Shown here: piece by piece, positions 22,465 to 30,680 of the stretch | Layout of the letters: each line of letters begins with the position of its first letter | How positions within the stretch are numbered: position 1 is the stretch's first letter | Notes under the pieces: model-generated | What the model saw: the letters and a program-made list of their open reading frames with translations, nothing else | The model's database searches: none | Told to the model about the DNA's origin: nothing | Position numbers and translations under genes: made by a program | Source of the DNA: a virus | Strand: one strand, 5' to 3' | Virus record (IMG/VR): IMGVR_UViG_3300001839_000026 | Span: 1-39,353 of that record | DNA: 39,353 nucleotides

Positions 22465-22728
22465 ATGACTAATAGAGAAATTTATGATACTAACATCAGA
22501 GCCATTTATCATGCAGCACACACATATAGCAGCAGATTTCACGATAGAGAAGACTGGTTACAGATGTGCGCTTTAAGATGTTTGCAATATTTACATTGTT
22601 ATAGCGAAGATAAAGGTAAATTTTCAACATGGGTTCATTATGTGATCAAAAACTTTCGAGATTATGAAGATAATAGAAAATCAAACAAATTGTTCAAAAC
22701 AAATTACGATTGGAAAAATCATCGATAA
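22465..22728 (+). CDS. sigma factor region 2-only protein (87 aa)
   Basis: The start at 22465 follows GGAGG. The 87 residues match sigma-70 region 2 and nothing more: HDREDWLQMCALRCLQYLHC, then YSEDKGKFSTWVHYVIKNFR and DYEDNRKSN. This is the classical 'D-x-x-Q ... F/Y-x-x-x-x-G-x-F-x-T-W ... N ... D-x-x-R' pattern. Region 4 is missing, and a terminator follows the stop, so this is not a visible frameshift. It could bind core polymerase and act with a partner, or act as an inhibitor or co-factor for the full sigma at 17036. Its expression is apparently controlled by an attenuator-like terminator and an RBS hairpin. Confidence 0.65.
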   Translation: MTNREIYDTNIRAIYHAAHTYSSRFHDREDWLQMCALRCLQYLHCYSEDKGKFSTWVHYVIKNFRDYEDNRKSNKLFKTNYDWKNHR

Positions 22729-22785
22729 TTATGTTGGACATAAGTCCAGACTAATTAAATAACTTCATAAATAAATTATAACTTT

Positions 22786-22819
22786 AAGCCGCTGTAGTTT
22801 CGATTACAGCGGTTTTTTT
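22786..22819 (+). terminator. intrinsic terminator after sigma-like gene
   Basis: CCGCTGTA (22789-22796) pairs with TACAGCGG (22805-22812), extended by G-U and A-T pairs, and is followed by TTTTTTT (22813-22819). It also lies at the end of the convergent terminase gene, so it may serve both strands, though the minus-strand U tract is poor. Confidence 0.85.
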
Positions 22820-24317
22820 ATGCATACGCCGCACTAGAATTAACAACTTCTATCAACGCTCTGATTGCCATTTCGCAAGAATCGGCTGGATCATCGAATT
22901 GTATTTGTGGATACATCTTGATATTATTGACCAAAATTTCATTCATGCTTGATTTATAAAATAATATATTAGGCAAAAATTGTGCTAATCTGAGGATTCT
23001 TGTTTCCTTTTTGACTGTGTTATTGATGCCAAGAAGTCTGGTATAGATACCAGATCGCAGCAATGCGTCATTAAGGGGATTGAGCAAGAGACTTTGAAAA
23101 TTGTTCTTTTCGATTGTAATGGCATCTGGCTTGTGCTGCATAGCAAGAGCGCAGATTCTTTGAATGAGTTCGTCTACTTTGCATCTTTCGTGATAAGAAT
23201 CAATGTAAATCTTTTTAGTTCGTGGACAGCGCATTGCGATTGTGATGCTACTGTAGTCAGAGTTTTTACTATTACCGAGTGCTGGATCAATTGAAATGAC
23301 ACAAGCTTGTCTCATGTCTCTTGGCAGCATAAGATCGGTATATTGTGGAATGAAATTGAATGCAAGGTTTCCAATTGCGACTGGATTTTGCAGATAAAGA
23401 CAGTTAAATTCTTGTAGTCCAATAGATTCTTTAGTTTTGTTAAGTTCATCTATTGGAAATTTATCTGCCCATAGTGATTCATCAGTTTTAACATGCAGAT
23501 CAGGATAATCTTTGTCTGCGATTGCTGGCAATTTAATTTCTTGCCATTTGTCTCCAGTTTTGTTTTGTAAACAAGTACCGATGATGTCATTTGGATGAAA
23601 GCGTGTGCCGACAAGAATAACTTTACTATTGATATCATCTAATCGTGTTCTTGCCACATTCTGATACCATTCTATTACTTTATTGCGAAAAGCATCAGAA
23701 TCAGCTTCATTACGATCTTTATGTAAGTCATCACATATAAGATAATGAGCGCCGAAGCCGGTTAATGAAGAACCAACACCTACTCCTTTTATTGAGCCTG
23801 ATTTTTTGAATGAATCATCAGGATTTACGAGTTCTGTGAAATCTTGTCGTGCGATAAAATTGCGATCCATTTTTGTAGGTATGATGCTTCTTGGGAATAA
23901 AATCTTATATTCTGGACTGCTCATTACTCGCAGTACATCACGCATATTCTTGTTAGCTAATTGTTGACTATATGATGCTAGAACAATGTTATAAAATGGA
24001 TTTATGCCAAGAAGGAAAGCTGGCAACAATCTGCTGCATAGTTCACTTTTTCCCCATCGTGGAGGACACGATAAAGTGAGGAAATAGTCACCAGTAAACA
24101 TGGCTTCAATTTCTTTAATGATTTTGCAATGAAAAGGACTTATGTAAAAATCTGGTTTGACAAATTTGATAAATTTAGAAAATTTAGTTCTTGCTTCTTG
24201 TCTTCTACGAATTTCGGAATCAATATGGATTCTCTTCTGAGTTCGCATATATCGATCCAGCAATCCACGATCTGGATGAAAAAATTCTCTTAGTAAATTT
24301 CGTGCGCCTCTACTCAT
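22818..24317 (-). CDS. terL: terminase large subunit (499 aa)
   Basis: I use ATG 24317. A TTG two codons upstream is less likely. ATPase: Walker A SCPPRWGKSE (83-92), Walker B LICDDL (193-198), coupling motif LVGTRF (235-240). Nuclease: SIDPALGNSKNSDY (342-355, Asp344), ITIEKNNF (400-407, Glu403) and a late Asp in FDDPADSCEMA, the three-acid RNase H-like site. Length and motif spacing are typical. This is the packaging motor that cuts concatemers and pumps DNA through the portal. It follows the small subunit gene, whose TGA is just 2 bp upstream. Confidence 0.92.
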   Translation of the reverse strand: MSRGARNLLREFFHPDRGLLDRYMRTQKRIHIDSEIRRRQEARTKFSKFIKFVKPDFYISPFHCKIIKEIEAMFTGDYFLTLSCPPRWGKSELCSRLLPAFLLGINPFYNIVLASYSQQLANKNMRDVLRVMSSPEYKILFPRSIIPTKMDRNFIARQDFTELVNPDDSFKKSGSIKGVGVGSSLTGFGAHYLICDDLHKDRNEADSDAFRNKVIEWYQNVARTRLDDINSKVILVGTRFHPNDIIGTCLQNKTGDKWQEIKLPAIADKDYPDLHVKTDESLWADKFPIDELNKTKESIGLQEFNCLYLQNPVAIGNLAFNFIPQYTDLMLPRDMRQACVISIDPALGNSKNSDYSSITIAMRCPRTKKIYIDSYHERCKVDELIQRICALAMQHKPDAITIEKNNFQSLLLNPLNDALLRSGIYTRLLGINNTVKKETRILRLAQFLPNILFYKSSMNEILVNNIKMYPQIQFDDPADSCEMAIRALIEVVNSSAAYA

Positions 24318-24319
24318 AA

Positions 24320-24691
24320 TCAATCACCATTATTGGCGTAAGATTGCAACTCCTCATCTGATAGAGTAGGTATATCATGAATTGTTGGTTTCTTAAATCC
24401 TTTTTCGCCTTCATCTATTTCTTGTTTTAGGGTGAAAAGAATTGCCCATTGTTCATCATTTTTTACTGCTTGACTCAATTTATTTTGTGCAAGTAGCTGA
24501 TTCCATTTCTTAAATTTATTCATGATAATGCGAAGGTTGCGGTTTTCTGTACAATGACGCAACAAAGATCGCAGAGGAATTTGCAGCAATTCTGCGCTGG
24601 CGATAAGGTCGCCATCAGTCTGAGCTAAAGCTTTTTTAATCGCTGGAAGAGTTAATTTCGGTTTCCACTTTTCTCTTTTTTTCTTTTCCAT
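24320..24691 (-). CDS. terminase small subunit-like, HTH protein (123 aa)
   Basis: The start at 24691 has a weak RBS (GGGAT from the end of the fibre gene). The 123 residues open with a basic KKKREKWKPKL stretch, then LPAIKKALAQTDGDLIASAE and LLQIPLRSLLRHC, a Fis/homeodomain-like helix-turn-helix ('G-D-L-x-x-A-A-E-x-L'), followed by a helical region and an acidic tail. Small size, HTH and place directly before the large terminase mark it as the DNA-recognition subunit that binds the packaging site. Family membership beyond that is not certain. Confidence 0.7.
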   Translation of the reverse strand: MEKKKREKWKPKLTLPAIKKALAQTDGDLIASAELLQIPLRSLLRHCTENRNLRIIMNKFKKWNQLLAQNKLSQAVKNDEQWAILFTLKQEIDEGEKGFKKPTIHDIPTLSDEELQSYANNGD

Positions 24692-24694
24692 TTT

Positions 24695-27600
24695 TTATCC
24701 CATTTGTGTTGCATGAATACGGTAAAGAGCATATTGCAATGTGCCAGACAAAGTATTTCTTTCTTGTGGATACGCATAATTATATCCGAGAACACCTTGA
24801 GTATGAGCCATTTGCGCTCCTTGATATTCTGTTGTTGCACTAGTTGTATATATTGCAGAATATGCACCGGCAGCAGCATTAGTCGTTGCATCTAGTATGC
24901 TAAATCCTGTTCCAGCCGTTCTAGCCACGCCTCCCCATATGCTAAGAGTACCACCGACTCCAGCAACAGATTGCACCCAGAATATTTGATTGCCAGATGT
25001 GTTATTCCATATTCTTGCTACTGTTGATGAATATGTGTGACTTGTTGAGTCTGTGTTAAACAACGGTCTTGGAACTTGGTTGTCGTAGTTTGCAATATAA
25101 CGGCTTATTAAAGTGTCTTCTGTTGTGGTAGGAGAAGAAGCACGAATTGTGCCGATCAATCTCTTTGTATTATCAGTAGACAACACATAAGTGCCATTTT
25201 TATATGTTAATGTATCTGCTCTTACATTATCAGTTGTCCAAGCAGTAGAAAATGTAAGTTGTGGATTTACGCCGTTCGGGCTTGCGTAAATGTCATATAG
25301 TTTTCCACTTGTTAAACCAGTAATAGCAAGAGAAACACAAGTTCCAGATGTGTTATATAATTGCCAAGATGAACCATTCCACAGACCAATATTATCGCCA
25401 GTATATGGATTGAGATAGATTGTACTTTGTGATGCTTGGTCAGTAGATGTTATTGATACGCCAGATTGAACGCCTATTCGGAAATCATTGATACGGGTAA
25501 TACTATTTCTTATTTCATTTCCTACATGAAACCAGCCAATCTGTCCAGATGCTATTGCTCCACTTGTAATTGCTCCACTTGTGACTGAAAATAGTCCAAC
25601 AGTACCAGATGCTGTTGGGGCAAAAGATTTATTGCCATAAATTCCAGATGTTACATAAATGTTTTTGAAACTTGCATTTTGTGGGAATTGTCTACCTATA
25701 TACAGATTGTCAATTTCTCCAGCCCATTCACATTTTAATGTGATTCTTCCTCTAGATGGAGATCGATAGCCGGTTGCACTACTGGTACTTGGAACGATGA
25801 CAATGGCATCTGCACCGACACAAATTCCACCATAGCTTATTGATGGAGCAGTCCATCCACTCGGGGTTGACAAACCACCCTCAATGTATCTTTCTGCTGC
25901 CGTACTACCACCAGTTAATGGTAACAATAAGAATTGTCCACCATAATAAATAGGATACCATGTATTGGTAATTGCGGTTGTAAATGCAGTCCAATTTAAT
26001 CCATCATAAGAAATATATTGAGTTGTACTTGCACTATTTGTAATAAGGAAAATTCCATTGCCATAAATGATATATTGCGCTGTGATCGCTGCTGGCAAAT
26101 AAGCTGTTGTAAATGTACCTGATCCATCCCATATTTGTATTTGATCAGTTGATCCTGATTGAATGAAGATATATTTTCCTGCTCCATACGCAACATCTTT
26201 CCAGTTACCTGCCGCTGGAGTTGGCATTGTCACTTGAGTAAAATCTCTGGCAGTAAGATGACTACTTGCCCAAACACCCGTAGTCGCCGTCCTTACACCA
26301 AGAGCAACGCATTTCGTACCAACACTTCTTATGTTATAAAGCGTATCGAATATTGGACTTGAAATTGCATATGTCGTAAAATTGATTCCATCATAACTGT
26401 AATAATCAACACTAAGACCGCCATCTTGAACGATAACCCATGTCCCCATGCTCTCAACATAGACAATTTTTTTATTTCCAGCGTAAACAGTACCAAAAAC
26501 AGAACAATTAGACCAATTTATTCCATCATAGCTATAAACAGGTGCATTTGTTCCAGAGTCTACGGCAACATACATATTCATTCCTGCTGCAACATCAGTC
26601 CATGTCCTTGTTGCCGGAAGAGTGACAGCAACCCAATTGAAACTTTCACCACCAATAAAATTGTTCAAATGATCAGTCACAATAGTTGACTGTGTTGTCA
26701 ATTGTTGGAAATTAAGAGTTCCAGAAGAAATAATTCCACTATTTATGTTTAATTGATTCCATTGTAATGCTGTTCCATTTAGCTGAAGAAAGTATCCAGA
26801 TGTAGGTGTAGTGCTTCCTAAGTGATAAGTTCCAATTTGTCCGCTGGCAATTGATCCGCTAATTACACTATTAGCAGAAATATTACCACTATTGATTGAA
26901 TTTACATTTATGTGACCGCTGCGGACTACTCCAGATGATAATGAATTAAGTCCGATCTGACCAGAAGCAATAATTCCAGATGTTATGCTATTTGGAGCAA
27001 AATGTCCGCTATTGACAATTCCGCTTGCAAGATTGAATGTGTTAATTTGTCCACTTGCGATTGCACCACTTGCTATAGAAGCAGGTGCATAATGTCCGCT
27101 ATTGACAATTCCGCTTGCAAGATTGAATGTGTTAATTTGTCCGCTTGCTATTGCACCGCTTGCAATTGAAGCGGGTGCATAATGTCCGCTATTGACGATT
27201 CCACTTGCAAGATTGAATGTGTTAATTTGACCTGATGCAATTACACCGCTTGCAATTGAATTGGCAGCTATATGACCGCTATTTACAGCATTCGCAGATA
27301 AATGATATTGTCCTATTTGACCCGATGCAATGCTGCCACTAACAACAGAGTTGTTACCAAGATAGCCACTTGTAACTTGTCCTGAAGTTAAACTTGTTGT
27401 AGGAAGTGTTGACCAAGTTAATGCCAAATTTTGATTCAACATTAGGAAATAACCTGATGTTGGTGTAGTGCTTCCGAAATGGTAAGTTCCAATTTGACCA
27501 GATGCTATACTACCACTAATAACAGAATTTGCACTAATATTTCCACTATTTACAGCATTTGTTGTTATATGTCCGCTGTTTACGATTCCACTTGCAAGAT

Positions 27601-29737
27601 TGAATGTGTTAATTTGTCCGCTTGCTATTACACCGCTTGCAATTGAAGCGGGTGAATAATGTCCACTATTGACAATTCCGCTTGCCAAATTAAATCTGTT
27701 AATTTGACCTGATGCAATTACACCGCTTGCTATAGAAGCGGGTGCATAATGTCCGCTATTGACAATTCCGCTTGCCAAATTAAATCTGTTAATTTGACCT
27801 GATGCAATTACACCGCTTGCTATAGAAGTGGGTGCATAATGTCCGCTATTGACGATTCCACTTGCAAGATTGAATGTGTTAATTTGTCCGCTTGCTATTG
27901 CACCAGAATAAATAGAATTATTGCTAAGATGATATCGTCCTACTTGTCCGCTTGCTATTGCACCGGAATAGACAGAATTAGCGCTAAGATGATATTGTCC
28001 TACTTGTCCTGATGCGATACTCCCGCTTACAACAGTATTGTCACCTAAATAACCAGATGTAACTACACCTGATGTAAGTGAAAATCCTGCACTTGGAACA
28101 ATCCAATCAAAAAAAATTCCATCTGTAGTAAGTATGTATCCACTAGTTGGCGCAGATATTGTACCAAGATGATATTGTCCTACTTGTCCGCTTGCTATTG
28201 CACCGGAATAGACAGAATTATCACTAAGATGATATTGTCCTATTTGTCCAGATGCAATGCTTCCACTTACAACACTATTGTCTCCCAAATAACCAGATGT
28301 AACTACACCTGATGTAAGTGAAAATCCTGCACTTGGAACAATCCAATCAAAAGAACTTCCATCTGTAGTAAGTATGTATCCACTAGTTGGGGCAGATATT
28401 GTACCCAGATGAGGTTGTTGTATTTGACCTGATGCTATTGCACCGGAATAAACAGAATTGTCTGATAGATGATACTGACTGATTTGTCCAGATGCAATGC
28501 TTCCACTTACAACACTATTGTCTCCCAAATAACCAGATGTAATTATACCTGAACTCAAAGAAAAAGTAGACGGGACAACAATCCAATCAAATGCATTTCC
28601 ATCTGTAGTAAGTATGTATCCACTAGTTGGCGCAGATATTGTACCAAGATGAGGCTGTTGTATTTGACCTGATGCAATATTACCAGAATAAACAGAATTA
28701 TCGCTAAGATGATATTGTCCTAGTTGTCCTGATGCTATTGCACCGGAATAAACAGAATTATCTGATAAGTGATATTGTCCTAGTTGTCCTGATGCTATTG
28801 CACCGGAATAAACAGAATTATCGCTAAGATGATATTGTCCTAGTTGTCCTGATGCTATTGCACCGGAATAAACAGAATTATCTGATAAGTGATATTGTCC
28901 TACTTGTCCTAATGCTATTGCACCAGAATAAACAGAATTATCTGATAAGTGATATTGTCCTACTTGTCCTGATGCGATACTACCGCTTACAACACTATTG
29001 TCTCCCAAATAACCAGAAGTAACTACACCTGATGTCAATAAAGTTCCAGCATTTGGAATAATCCAATCAAATGCATTTCCATCTGTAGTAAGTATGTATC
29101 CACTAGTTGGGGCAGATATTGTACCCAGATGAGATTGTTGTATTTGTCCTGATGCTATTGCACCAGAATAAACAGAATTATCTGATAAGTGATATTTTCC
29201 TACTTGTCCTGATGCTATTGCACCGGAATAAACAGAATTATCGCTAAGATGATATTGTCCTAGTTGTCCTGATGCTACTGCACCAGAATAAACAGAATTA
29301 TCTGATAAGTGATATTGTCCTACTTGTCCAGATGCAATGCTTCCACTTACAACAGCATTATCTGCAATCATTCCTGATTGAACGCAACCAGAAGACAGAG
29401 AAAAAGGTATCGCCCAATCAAATTGTGTTCCATCAGTAGTTAATACAGCGCCAGATGTTGGTGATGTGATTGTTCCAAGATGAGGTTGTTGTATTTGTCC
29501 AGATGCGATATTACCACTTACGACAGCAGAATCTCCAATCATACCGCTGGTAATAGCACCACTCCCGATTAAGGGAGTGGCATAAGGATTGACTAAAACA
29601 TTGACGCTGCCAGATAGTACGCCACCGACATACAGAATCTTGCCATCAACATCAGTAGCCAGTTCTCCCGTATAGAGAGACGCTGGCACATTACCGCTGC
29701 TGGTGCTAAATTTATTGATAATCGTAATATCTGGCAT
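24695..29737 (-). CDS. giant repeat tail fibre / receptor-binding protein (1680 aa)
   Basis: The start at 29737 has GGAGAG close upstream. N-terminus: GNVPASLYTGELATDVDGKI then LYVGG, a phrase found at the start of many phage fibre proteins ('L-x-x-GELA-x-x-x-D-x-K-LYVG'). Residues 55-1020 are a shaft of 'SG-x-IASGQ' units, with 20-residue (60-bp) and 30-residue (90-bp) tandem forms. Residues about 1030-1365 carry repeated YSYDGINW-type blades and look like a beta-propeller. Residues 1395-1680 share blocks with the head-fibre C-terminus (STIYLNPYTG, NTKRLIGTI, IANYDNQ). It is likely the main adsorption protein. Tandem identity suggests length variation. Confidence 0.75.
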   Translation of the reverse strand: MPDITIINKFSTSSGNVPASLYTGELATDVDGKILYVGGVLSGSVNVLVNPYATPLIGSGAITSGMIGDSAVVSGNIASGQIQQPHLGTITSPTSGAVLTTDGTQFDWAIPFSLSSGCVQSGMIADNAVVSGSIASGQVGQYHLSDNSVYSGAVASGQLGQYHLSDNSVYSGAIASGQVGKYHLSDNSVYSGAIASGQIQQSHLGTISAPTSGYILTTDGNAFDWIIPNAGTLLTSGVVTSGYLGDNSVVSGSIASGQVGQYHLSDNSVYSGAIALGQVGQYHLSDNSVYSGAIASGQLGQYHLSDNSVYSGAIASGQLGQYHLSDNSVYSGAIASGQLGQYHLSDNSVYSGNIASGQIQQPHLGTISAPTSGYILTTDGNAFDWIVVPSTFSLSSGIITSGYLGDNSVVSGSIASGQISQYHLSDNSVYSGAIASGQIQQPHLGTISAPTSGYILTTDGSSFDWIVPSAGFSLTSGVVTSGYLGDNSVVSGSIASGQIGQYHLSDNSVYSGAIASGQVGQYHLGTISAPTSGYILTTDGIFFDWIVPSAGFSLTSGVVTSGYLGDNTVVSGSIASGQVGQYHLSANSVYSGAIASGQVGRYHLSNNSIYSGAIASGQINTFNLASGIVNSGHYAPTSIASGVIASGQINRFNLASGIVNSGHYAPASIASGVIASGQINRFNLASGIVNSGHYSPASIASGVIASGQINTFNLASGIVNSGHITTNAVNSGNISANSVISGSIASGQIGTYHFGSTTPTSGYFLMLNQNLALTWSTLPTTSLTSGQVTSGYLGNNSVVSGSIASGQIGQYHLSANAVNSGHIAANSIASGVIASGQINTFNLASGIVNSGHYAPASIASGAIASGQINTFNLASGIVNSGHYAPASIASGAIASGQINTFNLASGIVNSGHFAPNSITSGIIASGQIGLNSLSSGVVRSGHINVNSINSGNISANSVISGSIASGQIGTYHLGSTTPTSGYFLQLNGTALQWNQLNINSGIISSGTLNFQQLTTQSTIVTDHLNNFIGGESFNWVAVTLPATRTWTDVAAGMNMYVAVDSGTNAPVYSYDGINWSNCSVFGTVYAGNKKIVYVESMGTWVIVQDGGLSVDYYSYDGINFTTYAISSPIFDTLYNIRSVGTKCVALGVRTATTGVWASSHLTARDFTQVTMPTPAAGNWKDVAYGAGKYIFIQSGSTDQIQIWDGSGTFTTAYLPAAITAQYIIYGNGIFLITNSASTTQYISYDGLNWTAFTTAITNTWYPIYYGGQFLLLPLTGGSTAAERYIEGGLSTPSGWTAPSISYGGICVGADAIVIVPSTSSATGYRSPSRGRITLKCEWAGEIDNLYIGRQFPQNASFKNIYVTSGIYGNKSFAPTASGTVGLFSVTSGAITSGAIASGQIGWFHVGNEIRNSITRINDFRIGVQSGVSITSTDQASQSTIYLNPYTGDNIGLWNGSSWQLYNTSGTCVSLAITGLTSGKLYDIYASPNGVNPQLTFSTAWTTDNVRADTLTYKNGTYVLSTDNTKRLIGTIRASSPTTTEDTLISRYIANYDNQVPRPLFNTDSTSHTYSSTVARIWNNTSGNQIFWVQSVAGVGGTLSIWGGVARTAGTGFSILDATTNAAAGAYSAIYTTSATTEYQGAQMAHTQGVLGYNYAYPQERNTLSGTLQYALYRIHATQMG
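27000..27920 (-). repeat. 90-bp tandem coding repeats in fibre gene
   Basis: Units of 30 codons read IASGVIASGQINTFNLASGI followed by VNSGHYAPAS. There are at least six copies in two groups (about 27000-27240 and 27570-27900), often nearly identical at the DNA level, and the frame is kept. Confidence 0.75.
28660..29340 (-). repeat. 60-bp tandem coding repeats in fibre gene
   Basis: Units of exactly 60 bp encode SVYSGAIASGQLGQYHLSDN. Around 28680-28980 five successive units differ by only a few bases each. Another group lies at 29150-29340, and further scattered units occur down to 27900. High identity suggests recent expansion. Confidence 0.85.
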
Positions 29738-29749
29738 CTCGTCTCTCCA

Positions 29750-30289
29750 TTATTTATTTTTGCGAGGCAACGGATAAATATCTCCAATTTTCAAATTATA
29801 TGTGTCAACTGTAAATAGATGATCATTACTTGGATCAACTTCACCTTTGCGCCACAATTTTGCAAACTTAAAATAATCATCCTTTTTTATATAACCAAGT
29901 AGGTAAACTTTACTTGGATTATCAAAATCTTTGGGTATCTCTGATGAAACTCGACAAAAAATGTATGTATCACATTTTTGTTTTGTATTATATGCTGCAA
30001 TAGAGCAATCATAATCTACAGTCGGGAAACCATTACACCACTTAGTTTTTACATCTATCTTATTTTTGCCGTAAATAATATCATAATCATAAGAATTACT
30101 TGATTCCCATTTGCTGCCAGCAAGATATTTATGTATTGCAATTTCGCCTAAAAATCCGGTTAAATTACCTTTGCCTTGAATGATAGAATTTTTTAATACT
30201 CCCATTTTTTCAGCTTTTTCTCTACAAATTGCAATTTCTTCTGGCGATGGTGTAAAAACAATAAATCTTTCGTCATCAAAATTAAACAT
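29750..30289 (-). CDS. PD-(D/E)XK-type nuclease-like protein (179 aa)
   Basis: The start at 30289 has GGAGG. Residues 44-50 read TGFLGEI (Glu49 in a helix), residues 66-71 YDYDII (Asp68/Asp70), and residues 77-83 KIDVKTK (Asp79-Val-Lys81). This 'E ... D ... (I/V)-D-V-K-T/S-K' arrangement is the core of PD-(D/E)XK restriction-like nucleases, here with the K-x-K end. The remainder has short strands and a basic C-terminus. It is the first gene after a strong terminator, just before the fibre and terminase genes, so it may act in genome processing, host DNA breakdown or defence against other phages. The family is recognised, the target is not. Confidence 0.6.
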   Translation of the reverse strand: MFNFDDERFIVFTPSPEEIAICREKAEKMGVLKNSIIQGKGNLTGFLGEIAIHKYLAGSKWESSNSYDYDIIYGKNKIDVKTKWCNGFPTVDYDCSIAAYNTKQKCDTYIFCRVSSEIPKDFDNPSKVYLLGYIKKDDYFKFAKLWRKGEVDPSNDHLFTVDTYNLKIGDIYPLPRKNK

Positions 30290-30378
30290 ATTCCTCCATT
30301 AACTGGTACTTAAGAGTTTATGTGAACTGATATTCACAAAGGTATATATGCAAACCTCATATTTATTTTCGATTTTCT

Positions 30379-30408
30379 AAAAAAAAGAGCCGGAATGAAC
30401 CGGCTCTT
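30379..30408 (-). terminator. intrinsic terminator ending the tail/lysis-type operon
   Basis: AAGAGCCGG (30385-30393) pairs perfectly with CCGGCTCTT (30400-30408) over 9 bp with a 6-nt loop. On the minus strand it runs into a tract of eight Ts. The gap 30290-30433 also holds a short palindrome GTGAA-N6-TTCAC at 30322-30337 but no gene. Confidence 0.9.
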
Positions 30409-30433
30409 GTTTAATTATTGTTATTTTTATAAT

Positions 30434-30670
30434 TTATCGTAATTTTTCGTTAATTCTTGTGTGGATATCGTCAACTTTCATATTCAGCGTTGCCAAGCTA
30501 TTGCCAAAATTTTTCAGCGAATCTATAGCAGTATCAAGTAATTCTAAATGTTTTTTTGTAAGTGGTTCAATTACTTTTTTTGCAAGATATTTACTTGAAT
30601 GGATAATGCCATAACCAGCACCCATAATAATGATGCCAAGCAATCCAAATTGGTAAAAAGTATTTTCCAT
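30434..30670 (-). CDS. small membrane protein with coiled coil, holin candidate (78 aa)
   Basis: The start at 30670 has GGAGA. Residues 5-22 (FYQFGLLGIIIMGAGYGI) form one membrane helix, followed by a charged amphipathic coil (VIEPLTKKHLELLDTAIDSL, then MKVDDIHTRINEKL). N-terminal helix plus coiled tail is the layout of BhlA/UviB-type small holin-like proteins. It is the last gene before the strong terminator, but no endolysin is seen beside it. Lysis function is an inference. Confidence 0.5.
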   Translation of the reverse strand: MENTFYQFGLLGIIIMGAGYGIIHSSKYLAKKVIEPLTKKHLELLDTAIDSLKNFGNSLATLNMKVDDIHTRINEKLR

Positions 30671-30680
30671 TATTTCTCCA

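Noticed and set aside
22738-22750. GGAC-ATAA-GTCC hairpin after the sigma-like gene
   Set aside because: Only 4 bp, without a T run. The real terminator lies 40 bp further on.
27000-29340. CRISPR-like tandem repeats
   Set aside because: The repeats are exact multiples of three, stay in one long reading frame, and have no variable spacers or cas genes. They are coding repeats.
30322-30337. Short palindrome GTGAA-N6-TTCAC as repressor operator
   Set aside because: A single copy with 5-bp arms and no repressor gene. It may be chance.
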